From: UBA5972 sp964588725
GTDB lineage: Bacteria; Pseudomonadota; Alphaproteobacteria; Rhodobacterales; Rhodobacteraceae
DNA length: 15,561 nucleotides
Direction: 5' to 3'
Assembly (NCBI GenBank): GCA_964588725.1
Contig: CAZPQL010000065.1
Coordinates: forward strand, 1-15,561
This document shows positions 6,684 through 13,838 of the stretch, one piece after another. The notes under the pieces are model-generated. The model searched no databases. It worked only from the letters and a program-made list of their open reading frames with translations, and was not told where the DNA came from. Each line of letters starts with the position of its first letter. The stretch's first letter is position 1. A program made the position numbers and the translations under genes.

Positions 6684-7185
6684 AAGCGGAGGCGTGGTCG
6701 ATGTCGTGATAGAAGACAACCGCTGGACCCCAATCGGGCTGGCGGAATTGGCACAGCACGCGTGCGCGGGCGCGCTGGCGGGTCTCGATCTGGACGCGTC
6801 AAATTTTGAAATAGCGCTTCTTGGTTGCGACGACGTCAGAATTTCGCAGCTTAACGGCGCGTTTCGCGATAAGCCCACGCCGACCAACGTGCTGTCTTGG
6901 CCCGCCTATGAATTGGCGCCGCACGCCAAAGGCCACCTACCTATATGGCCAGATCGTCCGATTGAAACGCGCCGCGCGCTTGGTGATATCGCGATTGCCT
7001 ACGATACCTGTGCCGCCGAGGCCGCCGATCAGAACAAAGCGTTTGGCGACCACGTGACGCACTTATTGGTGCATGCGACGTTGCATCTGTTGGGTTATGA
7101 TCACGAATCCGACGAAGATGCCGCCATTATGGAGGCAAAAGAAGTCGAAATACTTGCAAATGCCGGTATCGAGGACCCATATTAG
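6676..7185 (+). CDS. ybeY: endoribonuclease YbeY
   Basis: Metal-dependent single-strand endoribonuclease needed for 16S rRNA 3'-end maturation and 70S ribosome quality control. The 169-residue protein has the zinc site H-x3-H-x5-H in HATLHLLGYDH (His133, His137, His143) and the upstream LNGAFRDKPTPTNVLSW strand region typical of the family. GDIAIAYD also matches. The ATG overlaps the last 8 bases of phoH (ATGACTGA) and has no visible Shine-Dalgarno of its own, so it is likely translated by coupling to phoH. An in-frame ATG at 6586 lies deep inside phoH and would add 30 unrelated residues. The next gene begins 40 bases on. Confidence 0.95.
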   Translation: MTESGGVVDVVIEDNRWTPIGLAELAQHACAGALAGLDLDASNFEIALLGCDDVRISQLNGAFRDKPTPTNVLSWPAYELAPHAKGHLPIWPDRPIETRRALGDIAIAYDTCAAEAADQNKAFGDHVTHLLVHATLHLLGYDHESDEDAAIMEAKEVEILANAGIEDPY

Positions 7186-7225
7186 CGTATCCCCGCTTTT
7201 AGGGGCGAATAATTGGACAGGAGTC

Positions 7226-8110
7226 ATGGGCGACACAAGCGAACCGCCGTCTGGAGCAGCGCAGGGCGCGCGGATCATTCAGGATACCGGGGAATCCGGG
7301 TTTTTTTCCAGACTTTTTGAACGCACGAAACCCGGTACCAATGGTGCCGAAGGCGCCGCGCCGCGCGGTGGCACCAATGGACACAGCATCAGCACCGAAA
7401 GTGGATTGATCAGCCTGCGTCACCTGAACGTGGAAGATGTTGCCGTGCCCAAAGCCGAAATCATCGCGGTTCCCAAGGATATAGAACTGGCTGACCTGGT
7501 TGAAGTGTACCGCAGTAGCGGCTTGACCCGATTGCCGGTGTTCGACGAAACGCTCGACAGTCCGCTTGGGTTTATCCATCTCAAGGATCTGGCGCTTAAA
7601 CACGGATTTAACGGCAAGAGCGGAAATCTTGATATCGAAAACTTGCTGCGACCGCTGCTGTTTGCGCCACCGTCGATGCCGGCGCAGATTCTGATGCAAA
7701 AAATGCAAAGCGAACGCAGCCATTTGGCGCTGGTGATCGACGAATACGGCGGCGTCGACGGTCTGGTGACGATCGAAGACATGATCGAACAGGTGGTGGG
7801 CGAGATCGAAGACGAACACGACAGCGAAGAGGACGAACTTTGGAGCAAAGAGTCCACCGGAGTCTATATTTGTCAATCCAAAGCGCCGCTTGACGAATTT
7901 GAACACGAAATCGGTGTCGCGTTGCTGGATCGTGCGACCGACGACGAGATTGAAACCTTGGGCGGATTGGTATTCCTGCTGACCGGGCGGGTGCCGGTGC
8001 GCGGCGAGGTCATCAAGCACCCCACCGGTATCGAATTTGAAATCGTTGACGCGGATTCGCGGCGTATCAAGCGCATGAAGGTCTGTCTGCCGCAGGCCGC
8101 GGGCAGTTAG
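7226..8110 (+). CDS. CorC/HlyC-family CBS-domain protein
   Basis: A 294-residue soluble protein with no DUF21 membrane domain, like E. coli CorC (YbeX). After a low-complexity Gly/Ala/Thr N-terminal tail (1-60), two CBS domains occupy about 65-195: VPKAEIIAVPKD and LTRLPVFDETLDSPLGFIHL in the first, HLALVIDEYGGVDGLVT and EDMIEQVVGEIEDEHD in the second. The C-terminal CorC_HlyC domain follows (GVALLDRATDDEIETLGG, GRVPVRGE). Family members are associated with Mg2+/Co2+ efflux and, through the conserved ybeY-corC-lnt order, with ribosome and envelope stress; the name hemolysin C is historical. Ribosome site: GGACAGGAG just ahead of the ATG, where GGA at 7215-7217 gives 8-base spacing. lnt starts 6 bases after the stop. 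Confidence 0.92.
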   Translation: MGDTSEPPSGAAQGARIIQDTGESGFFSRLFERTKPGTNGAEGAAPRGGTNGHSISTESGLISLRHLNVEDVAVPKAEIIAVPKDIELADLVEVYRSSGLTRLPVFDETLDSPLGFIHLKDLALKHGFNGKSGNLDIENLLRPLLFAPPSMPAQILMQKMQSERSHLALVIDEYGGVDGLVTIEDMIEQVVGEIEDEHDSEEDELWSKESTGVYICQSKAPLDEFEHEIGVALLDRATDDEIETLGGLVFLLTGRVPVRGEVIKHPTGIEFEIVDADSRRIKRMKVCLPQAAGS

Positions 8111-8116
8111 AGCGGC

Positions 8117-9634
8117 GTGCTGCGCGGTAGTTTGGTAACGGATTTGAACGCGCGTCTTACAATTTATTTGACAATTACAGCACTGGGCGCGCTGGTTGCC
8201 ACCGGCCAAAGCCCTTTCAACTGGCCGTGGCTTGCCTTTGGTGCGCTGGTTTTGCTGGTTGGCGCGTTGGCCACGGCGACGTCGACGCGACAGGCAATTT
8301 TGCTGGGCTGGTTCAGCGGTGCCGGATATTTTGGCGTATCGATGCACTGGATCGTTTCGCCGTTTCTGGTTGAACCCGCCCGTCACGGCTGGATGGCGCC
8401 TTTCGCGCTGGTTTTTTTGGCGTTCGGTCTGGCATTGTTTTGGAGTCTGGCCTTTGGCCTTGCCCACAGGCTCGGATGGGGCCGCGCGTCGCGGGCCGCC
8501 GCGTTGGTGGCAACTTTTGGATTGACTGAATTTTTGCGGGCTTACGCGTTAACGGGTTTTCCATGGGGCGGGCTGGCGATGATATGGATCGACACGCCTC
8601 AGATGCAGTTGGTGTCGCTGGTGGGTCCGCAGGGCCTGTCGGTGCTGACACTGCTGCTGGCGGCCGCGCCGGTCATTCTGGCGCGCAGGCACATGAGTCT
8701 TGGTATCGGGTTTATTGCACTGGCGGCGGTCAGTGCGGGCCTGTGGGGGCAGGCGCGTCTGAACCGCGACCCTGTCGAGCGCATCGCGGCGGTCAATCTG
8801 CGCCTTGTGCAGCCCAACGCCCCGCAGCGCGAAAAATGGCTGCCCGAAAAATTGCCCGTCTTTCTGGCGCGGCAGCTTCGACTCAGTTCAGAACCCGCGG
8901 CGACTAAGCCTGATCTGATAATATGGCCAGAAACCGCCGTGCCCATCTGGTTGGACAGCCAGCCGGACGTGCAGCGCCAAATAGGAGCCGTCGCAGGAAC
9001 CAATGGGCGACTGATCCTTGGTATACGCCGATTTGAAGGCCGTAAGGTGTTCAATTCGCTGGCGGTTCTGGATGGGCTGGGTCGGACGACCGCAGTATAC
9101 GACAAGCATCATCTGGTGCCGTTTGGCGAATATATTCCGGGTGGAAAGCTGCTGGCAAAATTGGGAGTCAACGGGCTGGCCGCTCAGCAGGGTGGCGGAT
9201 TCAGCGCCGGATCGGGTCCCGCGCTTATTGATATGGGCCGCGCCGGACACGTGCAGCCGCTGATTTGTTACGAGGCGATTTTCCCCAATGAGGTCGCCGC
9301 GACGCCGACCCGTCCCGACTGGTTGCTGCAAATTACCAACGACGCGTGGTTTGGACATTTTGCCGGACCGTTCCAGCATCTCGATCAGGCGCGCGCGCGC
9401 GCGATCGAGCAGGGCCTGCCGATGGTGCGGGTGGCAAATACCGGCATTTCTGCGGTTTTCGATCCGCTGGGGCGTGTTATCGCACAACTGCCGCTGGGCG
9501 TTGCGGGTAAGCTCGACGTGCCGTTACCGGGTGCGCTGCGCCCCACTTTGTACAGCCGCACGGGCGATCTGAGTACGCTATTCATGCTTTTGGCGTCACT
9601 TAGCGGGCTGCTGATCCGGCGCACCCTCATTTAA
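8117..9634 (+). CDS. lnt: apolipoprotein N-acyltransferase
   Basis: Inner-membrane enzyme that adds the third acyl chain to the N-terminal cysteine of lipoproteins, using phospholipid as donor. The 505 residues match the usual length. About six hydrophobic helices fill the first 215 residues, with LTGFPWGGLAMIWIDTPQ between them as in the family. A periplasmic nitrilase domain follows, with the catalytic triad Glu272 (IIWPETAVP), Lys330 (YDKHHLVPFGEYIPG) and Cys384 (LICYEAIFP). LLQITNDAWFG is also diagnostic. A final membrane helix lies near 483-500. The GTG at 8117 has no strong ribosome site and starts 6 bases after corC; in-frame TTG codons at 8132 and 8144 are alternatives. Its substrates would include the lipoprotein encoded at 5233-5520. 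Confidence 0.95.
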   Translation: MLRGSLVTDLNARLTIYLTITALGALVATGQSPFNWPWLAFGALVLLVGALATATSTRQAILLGWFSGAGYFGVSMHWIVSPFLVEPARHGWMAPFALVFLAFGLALFWSLAFGLAHRLGWGRASRAAALVATFGLTEFLRAYALTGFPWGGLAMIWIDTPQMQLVSLVGPQGLSVLTLLLAAAPVILARRHMSLGIGFIALAAVSAGLWGQARLNRDPVERIAAVNLRLVQPNAPQREKWLPEKLPVFLARQLRLSSEPAATKPDLIIWPETAVPIWLDSQPDVQRQIGAVAGTNGRLILGIRRFEGRKVFNSLAVLDGLGRTTAVYDKHHLVPFGEYIPGGKLLAKLGVNGLAAQQGGGFSAGSGPALIDMGRAGHVQPLICYEAIFPNEVAATPTRPDWLLQITNDAWFGHFAGPFQHLDQARARAIEQGLPMVRVANTGISAVFDPLGRVIAQLPLGVAGKLDVPLPGALRPTLYSRTGDLSTLFMLLASLSGLLIRRTLI

Positions 9635-9637
9635 GGA

Positions 9638-9666
9638 TTGACGTGCATCAAGCGGAAGACTAACCC
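9638..9666 (+). promoter_or_regulatory. putative metK promoter
   Basis: TTGACG (9638-9643, five of six bases match the -35 consensus) is followed after 17 bases by TAACCC (9661-9666), a poor -10. Strong -35 and weak -10 boxes are common in Rhodobacter-type promoters. Transcription from here would begin near 9673, about six bases before the riboswitch stem, so the leader would contain little besides the riboswitch. It begins 4 bases after the lnt stop. This is an inference from spacing and position only. Confidence 0.4.
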
Positions 9667-9678
9667 CGATTGGATCGA

Positions 9679-9724
9679 CCGCCACAACGGCTTCCTGACG
9701 TGGCGGATACACCTAATTGGAGCA
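9679..9724 (+). promoter_or_regulatory. SAM/SAH riboswitch controlling metK translation
   Basis: CCGCCAC (9679-9685) pairs with GTGGCGG (9700-9706) to form a 7-bp stem. The 14-base loop AACGGCTTCCTGAC carries the conserved ACGGCTTCCTG core of the SAM/SAH class. The 3' segment ATTGGAGCA (9716-9724) contains the metK ribosome site GGAG, which can pair with the loop TTCC (9692-9695), with further G-C pairs if one U is bulged. This forms the H-type pseudoknot that buries the Shine-Dalgarno when SAM or SAH is bound. Loop and tail match the class example I remember, except that the linker between stem and ribosome site is about 9 bases longer. The class is known mainly upstream of metK in Rhodobacterales. 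Control should be translational (OFF). Confidence 0.9.
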
Positions 9725-9728
9725 TTGC

Positions 9729-10895
9729 ATGTCCCGTCAAAACTATCTGTTCACCTCGGAATCCGTATCCGAGGGTCACCCCGATAAAGTCTGCGACCGC
9801 GTGTCCGACAGCATTCTGGACGCGTTTATGCGTGCCGATCCATTTTCGCGGGTGGCGTGTGAAACTTTTGCCACTACCCAGCGCGTCATCGTTGGCGGCG
9901 AAATCCGCGGCCCTCAGAACGTGATCGATGGTGTAGAACAAATCGTGCGCGATTGCGTGCGCGACATCGGGTACAAGCAGGACGGATTTCACTGGCAAAC
10001 CATGCAGGTGCACAACCATTTGCACGAGCAATCCGTCGATATCGCCCAAGGCGTTGACGCCGCCAACAATAAAGACGAAGGCGCGGGCGATCAGGGGATT
10101 ATGTTCGGTTATGCAGTGCGTGAAACGCCTGAATTGATGCCGGCACCGATCCACTACAGCCACGCGATCCTGAAACGGCTGGCCGAGGTGCGCAAGAATG
10201 GCACCGAGCCGACGCTTGGCCCCGACGCGAAATCGCAACTGACCCTGCGCTATGCCGATGGCAAACCTGTCGAAGCGACGTCAATTGTTCTGTCCACCCA
10301 GCATCTGGACGAGTCCATGACATCTGACGACGTGCGCGTGGTGGTCGAGCCCTATATCCGGGAAATCATGCCCGGGGAGTGGATCACGCCCAACACCGAA
10401 TGGCACGTCAACCCGACCGGCAAATTTGTTATCGGCGGACCCGACGGCGACGCCGGACTGACAGGGCGCAAAATTATCGTCGACACCTACGGTGGTGCCG
10501 CCCCGCACGGCGGCGGTGCATTTTCCGGCAAAGACCCGACCAAGGTCGACCGCTCGGCGGCTTATGCGGCACGCTATCTGGCCAAGAACGTCGTGGCTGC
10601 GGGGCTGGCGTACCGCTGTACGCTGCAATTGGCCTATGCGATCGGCGTGGCCAAACCGTTGTCGATCTATGTGGACACACACGGCACCGGCAACGTGCCC
10701 GATACTGAAATCGAACGCGTTGTCGCGCAGGCCATGGATTTGACGCCGCGCGGAATTCGTGAGCATCTGGGCATGAACGCCCCGATTTTTCAACGCACCG
10801 CAGCTTATGGACATTTCGGACGCGCCCCCGAGGCGGACGGCGGGTTCTCGTGGGAAAAAACCGATCTTGTGGACGCGTTGACGTCAGCTTTTTAG
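9729..10895 (+). CDS. metK: S-adenosylmethionine synthetase
   Basis: Makes SAM from methionine and ATP with release of PPi and Pi; cytoplasmic tetramer using Mg2+ and K+. The 388-residue protein starts MSRQNYLFTSESVSEGHPDK, with the methionine/ATP-binding His17 and Asp19 in GHPDK. Further signatures are GAGDQGIMFGYA (118-129) and the phosphate-binding HGGGAFSGKDPTKVDRSA beginning at His260. The ATG at 9729 is set by GGAG at 9719-9722, the same element that the upstream riboswitch sequesters; an in-frame TTG at 9717 would overlap that element and is unlikely. Followed after 10 bases by the exported ClpP-like gene. It supplies SAM for MiaB, TrmB and the methyltransferase near irr. Confidence 0.98.
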   Translation: MSRQNYLFTSESVSEGHPDKVCDRVSDSILDAFMRADPFSRVACETFATTQRVIVGGEIRGPQNVIDGVEQIVRDCVRDIGYKQDGFHWQTMQVHNHLHEQSVDIAQGVDAANNKDEGAGDQGIMFGYAVRETPELMPAPIHYSHAILKRLAEVRKNGTEPTLGPDAKSQLTLRYADGKPVEATSIVLSTQHLDESMTSDDVRVVVEPYIREIMPGEWITPNTEWHVNPTGKFVIGGPDGDAGLTGRKIIVDTYGGAAPHGGGAFSGKDPTKVDRSAAYAARYLAKNVVAAGLAYRCTLQLAYAIGVAKPLSIYVDTHGTGNVPDTEIERVVAQAMDLTPRGIREHLGMNAPIFQRTAAYGHFGRAPEADGGFSWEKTDLVDALTSAF

Positions 10896-10905
10896 GTGTA
10901 GGACG

Positions 10906-11613
10906 ATGCGACACATTCTAGCTATTCTGGGCGCATTTATTTTATCCGCCGGTGCGGTGGCCGCGCAAAATGCACAAGACAATGCGGCGGAACAAAAATT
11001 CACGGTCAACGGCGGTACGATTTCCTATGACAGCTATATTGAAATCAACGGCGTCGAAAGCGAGATCGAGGTAGATGATGTAGACGTGTTACTGGCGCTT
11101 TTGCAGGACAACCGCCACATTACCAAGCTGTCTCTTAGCAGCGGCGGCGGAAGTATCTGGGCAGGCGAGGAAATGGCCCGCATCGTCATCGATTTCGATC
11201 TGGATACCGAAGTTAACGGCGAATGCAGCTCGTCCTGCGTCATCGTGTTTCTGGCCGGCAACCGGCGGGAAATGTTGCGGGGTGGGAAAATCGGCTTTCA
11301 CGCGCGGAGTTGGTCGTCCGATTCTGTCGAAAACTATTACAATAACAATCGTGACAGCGAGGGCTGGGATACCGCTTTCGATATGGGTTCGTGGATCTAT
11401 CGCGACACACAGGACGAAGTGTATCGCGAGCTGACCTTCATGATAGAACGCGGTGTTTCAGCGGAATTCGCAATTCTCACCAAGCGGCAGCGTGGTGCCA
11501 TGTGGTATCCTCGGCGTCGCGAGTTGGAACAGGCGGGTGTGCTTACGCCGGGCGCACGGGAGGACAAATCCGTGTGGCCCTCCGCGTTGTGCCAAATTCT
11601 GCAAAACTGCTAG
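10906..11613 (+). CDS. exported ClpP/crotonase-fold protein, putative serine protease
   Basis: A 235-residue protein of unknown role. A Sec signal peptide (1-20, ILAILGAFILSAGAVAA) predicts periplasmic location. The core follows the ClpP/SppA plan: SSGGGSIWAG (78-87) matches the glycine-rich NSPGGSVTAG loop, GECSSSCVIVFLAG (105-118) matches the nucleophile turn and places Ser109 where ClpP has its catalytic serine, and GKIGFHARSW places His132 at the catalytic-histidine site (23 residues on, 25 in ClpP). Cys107 and Cys111 flank the serine and could form a disulfide. The third triad residue is not obvious. It starts 10 bases after metK with an AGGA-type ribosome site and is followed by trmB after 46 bases. 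It has no obvious link to SAM metabolism. Fold confidence is good; activity is inferred. Confidence 0.75.
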   Translation: MRHILAILGAFILSAGAVAAQNAQDNAAEQKFTVNGGTISYDSYIEINGVESEIEVDDVDVLLALLQDNRHITKLSLSSGGGSIWAGEEMARIVIDFDLDTEVNGECSSSCVIVFLAGNRREMLRGGKIGFHARSWSSDSVENYYNNNRDSEGWDTAFDMGSWIYRDTQDEVYRELTFMIERGVSAEFAILTKRQRGAMWYPRRRELEQAGVLTPGAREDKSVWPSALCQILQNC

Positions 11614-11659
11614 TATCGGCCCGCAGCTGTGGCTGTTCAGGACCATCGGATATAGGACA

Positions 11660-12379
11660 ATGACCGAACGAACTCCGCATTTGGCTGCGCCTTGGCGCAA
11701 CTTTTATGGTCGCCGCCACGGCAAATCGCTGCGACAAAGCCAGCAAGCCTATCTGAAAGAAGATCTTCAGGACCTGTCGCTGCTGCATGTCGGTTGGGCC
11801 GAAAATCCCGCGCGCGCCAAGATCAATCCTGCTACGGGTTTTGACCGGCCCCGGGAAATCTGGCTTGAAATCGGGTTTGGCGGCGGTGAGCATATGGTGC
11901 ATCAGGCGGTGCGGAATCGCGATGTGGGCCTGATTGGGTGCGAACCTTATATCAACGGTGTTGCCATGTTGCTGGGAAAAATCCGCGACGCGGGCGTGCG
12001 TAATATTGCACTTCACCCGGGCGACGTGCGCGACCTGTTTGATGTTTTGCCCGACGCGTCTATTCACCGCGCTTTCCTTTTATATCCTGACCCCTGGCCC
12101 AAGGCACGCCATCATCGGCGGCGGTTCGTGAACCCCGAGTTTCTGGATCCGCTGGCGCGGGTTCTGGCCCCCGGCGCGCACCTGCGCGTGGCGAGTGATA
12201 TCGACGGCTATGTACGCCAGACGCTTTATCAGCTGGGTCGACACCCGGATTTTGAATGGCTGGCGCAATCGGCGGACGACTGGCGCACGCCGTGGGACGA
12301 CTGGTCACCCACCCGCTATGAAATCAAAGCACTGCGCGAAAACCGTGTACCGCGTTATCTGACGTTCAGGCGTTCCTGA
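11660..12379 (+). CDS. trmB: tRNA (guanine-N7-)-methyltransferase
   Basis: SAM-dependent enzyme that makes m7G46 in the variable loop of tRNAs. The 239-residue protein has motif I EIGFGGGEH (70-78), the SAM ribose-binding acidic residue Glu95 in GCEPYINGV, and the TrmB signature YPDPWPKARHHRRRF starting at Tyr142. The C-terminal TRYEIKALRENRVPRYL is the usual end of the family. The N-terminal NFYGRRHGKSLRQSQ is typical of alphaproteobacterial members. The ATG at 11660 has AGGA very close (2 bases); upstream in-frame codons from 11453 lie inside the preceding gene and encode unrelated sequence. Its stop codon lies inside the left arm of an inverted repeat that separates it from aroA. Confidence 0.96.
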   Translation: MTERTPHLAAPWRNFYGRRHGKSLRQSQQAYLKEDLQDLSLLHVGWAENPARAKINPATGFDRPREIWLEIGFGGGEHMVHQAVRNRDVGLIGCEPYINGVAMLLGKIRDAGVRNIALHPGDVRDLFDVLPDASIHRAFLLYPDPWPKARHHRRRFVNPEFLDPLARVLAPGAHLRVASDIDGYVRQTLYQLGRHPDFEWLAQSADDWRTPWDDWSPTRYEIKALRENRVPRYLTFRRS

Positions 12380-12414
12380 AATACTCTTGCTCTGTCATCC
12401 GAGTATTTCCGGAA
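12373..12414. repeat. inverted repeat (hairpin) between trmB and aroA
   Basis: Arms 12373-12386 (TTCCTGAAATACTC) and 12401-12414 (GAGTATTTCCGGAA) are complementary at 13 of 14 positions around a 14-base loop. The core GAAATACTC/GAGTATTTC is perfect. The left arm includes the trmB stop codon. No T-run follows on either strand, so this is not a standard intrinsic terminator. It could be an mRNA 3'-end stabiliser, a partial terminator or a dispersed genomic repeat. There is no second copy in this window. Confidence 0.7.
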
Positions 12415-12488
12415 CAATGAAAGCAGGCGATGGACGTCAATCGGGCCACTTGCTATCAGCGTGCCACGACAAAACAGGAAAGCACAAG

Positions 12489-13838
12489 ATGTCAGGCCAT
12501 GACGCCCCCATCCCGATGACCGCGCACAGGGCGGGTCCGCTGAACGGCGTAGCGCAGGTACCGGGTGATAAATCGATTTCGCACCGGTCGCTGATATTGG
12601 GCGCGCTTTGCGTTGGCGAAACGACGATTACGGGATTGCTCGAAGGGCAGGATATTCTGGATACGGCCACGGCCATGGCGCATTTCGGTGCCCAGGTTGA
12701 ACGCACCGGCGACGGCGCGTGGACCGTGCACGGCGTGGGTGTCGGTGGCTTTCAGGAACCTGATACCGTGATCGATTGCGGCAATGCTGGCACGGGTGTA
12801 CGGCTGATCATGGGGGCGATGGCGACGTCACCGATCACTGCCACCTTTACCGGCGATGCCTCGTTGCGGTCGCGCCCCATGGGCCGGATCACAGCGCCAC
12901 TGGAATTGTTTGGCGCGCGCGTGGTTGGCCGTGCACAGGGGCGGTTGCCCCTGACGATTGTGGGTGCGTCTGACCCGCTACCGGTGCGTTACGTTTCCCC
13001 CGTGCCGTCGGCTCAGGTCAAATCCGCTGTTTTGTTGGCCGGGCTGAACGCACCGGGAGAAACCGTGCTGATCGAAGGCGAGGCCACGCGCGATCACACC
13101 GAACGTATGTTGCGCGGGTTTGGCGCGCGCATTGAAACGGAAATCACGCCGCGCGGACGGGTTGTCACCTTGCAGGGCCAACCCGAGCTGATCACCCAAA
13201 ACATCGATGTGCCACGCGACCCCAGTTCGGCGGCGTTTCCGGTCTGCGCGGCGCTGATTGTCGAAGGGTCCGACGTGCTGGTGCCCAACATCGGACTGAA
13301 CCCGACGCGCGCGGGGCTGTTCGAAACACTAAAAGACATGGGTGCCGATCTGACATTTGAAAACCTGCGCCAGGAGGGCGGTGAACCGGTGGCTGATCTG
13401 CGCGCCAGGTTCTCAGATATCAAAGGGATCGACGTGCTACCCGCGCGCGCCGCCTCGATGATCGACGAATACCCGGTTCTGGCGGTTGTCGCCGCTTTTG
13501 CCGAAGGTGTCACCACCATGCACGGCATCGGTGAATTGCGCGTCAAGGAAAGCGACCGCATCGATGCCATGGCCCGGGGGCTTGTGGCCTGCGGCGTGCG
13601 TGTGGAAGAAGGCGAAAGCAGCCTGACTATTCACGGCATGGGCGCAGGCGGCGTGCCCGGCGGCGGCACCTGCCAAACGCATCTCGACCACCGGATCGCC
13701 ATGTCGTTTCTGGTCCTTGGTCTGGCGGCACAAAAGCCGGTGAGCATCGACGACGGCGCACCGGTGGCGACAAGTTTTCCGACTTTTGAAAGCCTTATGG
13801 GTGAACTGGGAGCAAGGATTGAACGCCATGAAAATTAG
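12489..13838 (+). CDS. aroA: 3-phosphoshikimate 1-carboxyvinyltransferase (EPSP synthase)
   Basis: Sixth step of the shikimate pathway: shikimate-3-phosphate plus PEP gives EPSP and Pi. The 449-residue enzyme shows substrate-binding PGDKSISHRS (25-34), GNAGTGVRLIMG (98-109), DASLRSRPMGR, SAQVKSAVLLAGLN and RDHTERMLRGFG. Catalytic Asp326 lies in DEYP and Glu354 in RVKESDR. HLDHRIAMSFLVLGL closes the active site. The RDHTERM, SAQVKSAV and GDKSISHRS forms place it in the class II-like group that includes Agrobacterium CP4, but the residue equivalent to CP4 Ala100 is Gly101 here. The ATG at 12489 has AGGAA 8 bases upstream; an in-frame start at 12387 would add 34 unlikely residues. The 3' end overlaps the membrane-protein gene by 11 bases. 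Confidence 0.97.
   Translation: MSGHDAPIPMTAHRAGPLNGVAQVPGDKSISHRSLILGALCVGETTITGLLEGQDILDTATAMAHFGAQVERTGDGAWTVHGVGVGGFQEPDTVIDCGNAGTGVRLIMGAMATSPITATFTGDASLRSRPMGRITAPLELFGARVVGRAQGRLPLTIVGASDPLPVRYVSPVPSAQVKSAVLLAGLNAPGETVLIEGEATRDHTERMLRGFGARIETEITPRGRVVTLQGQPELITQNIDVPRDPSSAAFPVCAALIVEGSDVLVPNIGLNPTRAGLFETLKDMGADLTFENLRQEGGEPVADLRARFSDIKGIDVLPARAASMIDEYPVLAVVAAFAEGVTTMHGIGELRVKESDRIDAMARGLVACGVRVEEGESSLTIHGMGAGGVPGGGTCQTHLDHRIAMSFLVLGLAAQKPVSIDDGAPVATSFPTFESLMGELGARIERHEN

Noticed and set aside
7191..7205. CCCC-N7-GGGG hairpin between ybeY and corC
   Set aside because: The stem has only four pairs and no T-tract follows, so it is too weak to call a terminator.
7199..8467. Long open frame of about 420 codons on the minus strand
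   Set aside because: It lies antisense to corC and lnt, has a Gln/Arg-rich composition typical of a shadow frame in G+C-rich DNA, no recognisable motif and no ribosome site.
10906..11613. Anti-phage or toxin role for the exported ClpP-like protein
   Set aside because: The neighbours are housekeeping genes with no defence signature; a periplasmic hydrolase-like role is the most the sequence supports.
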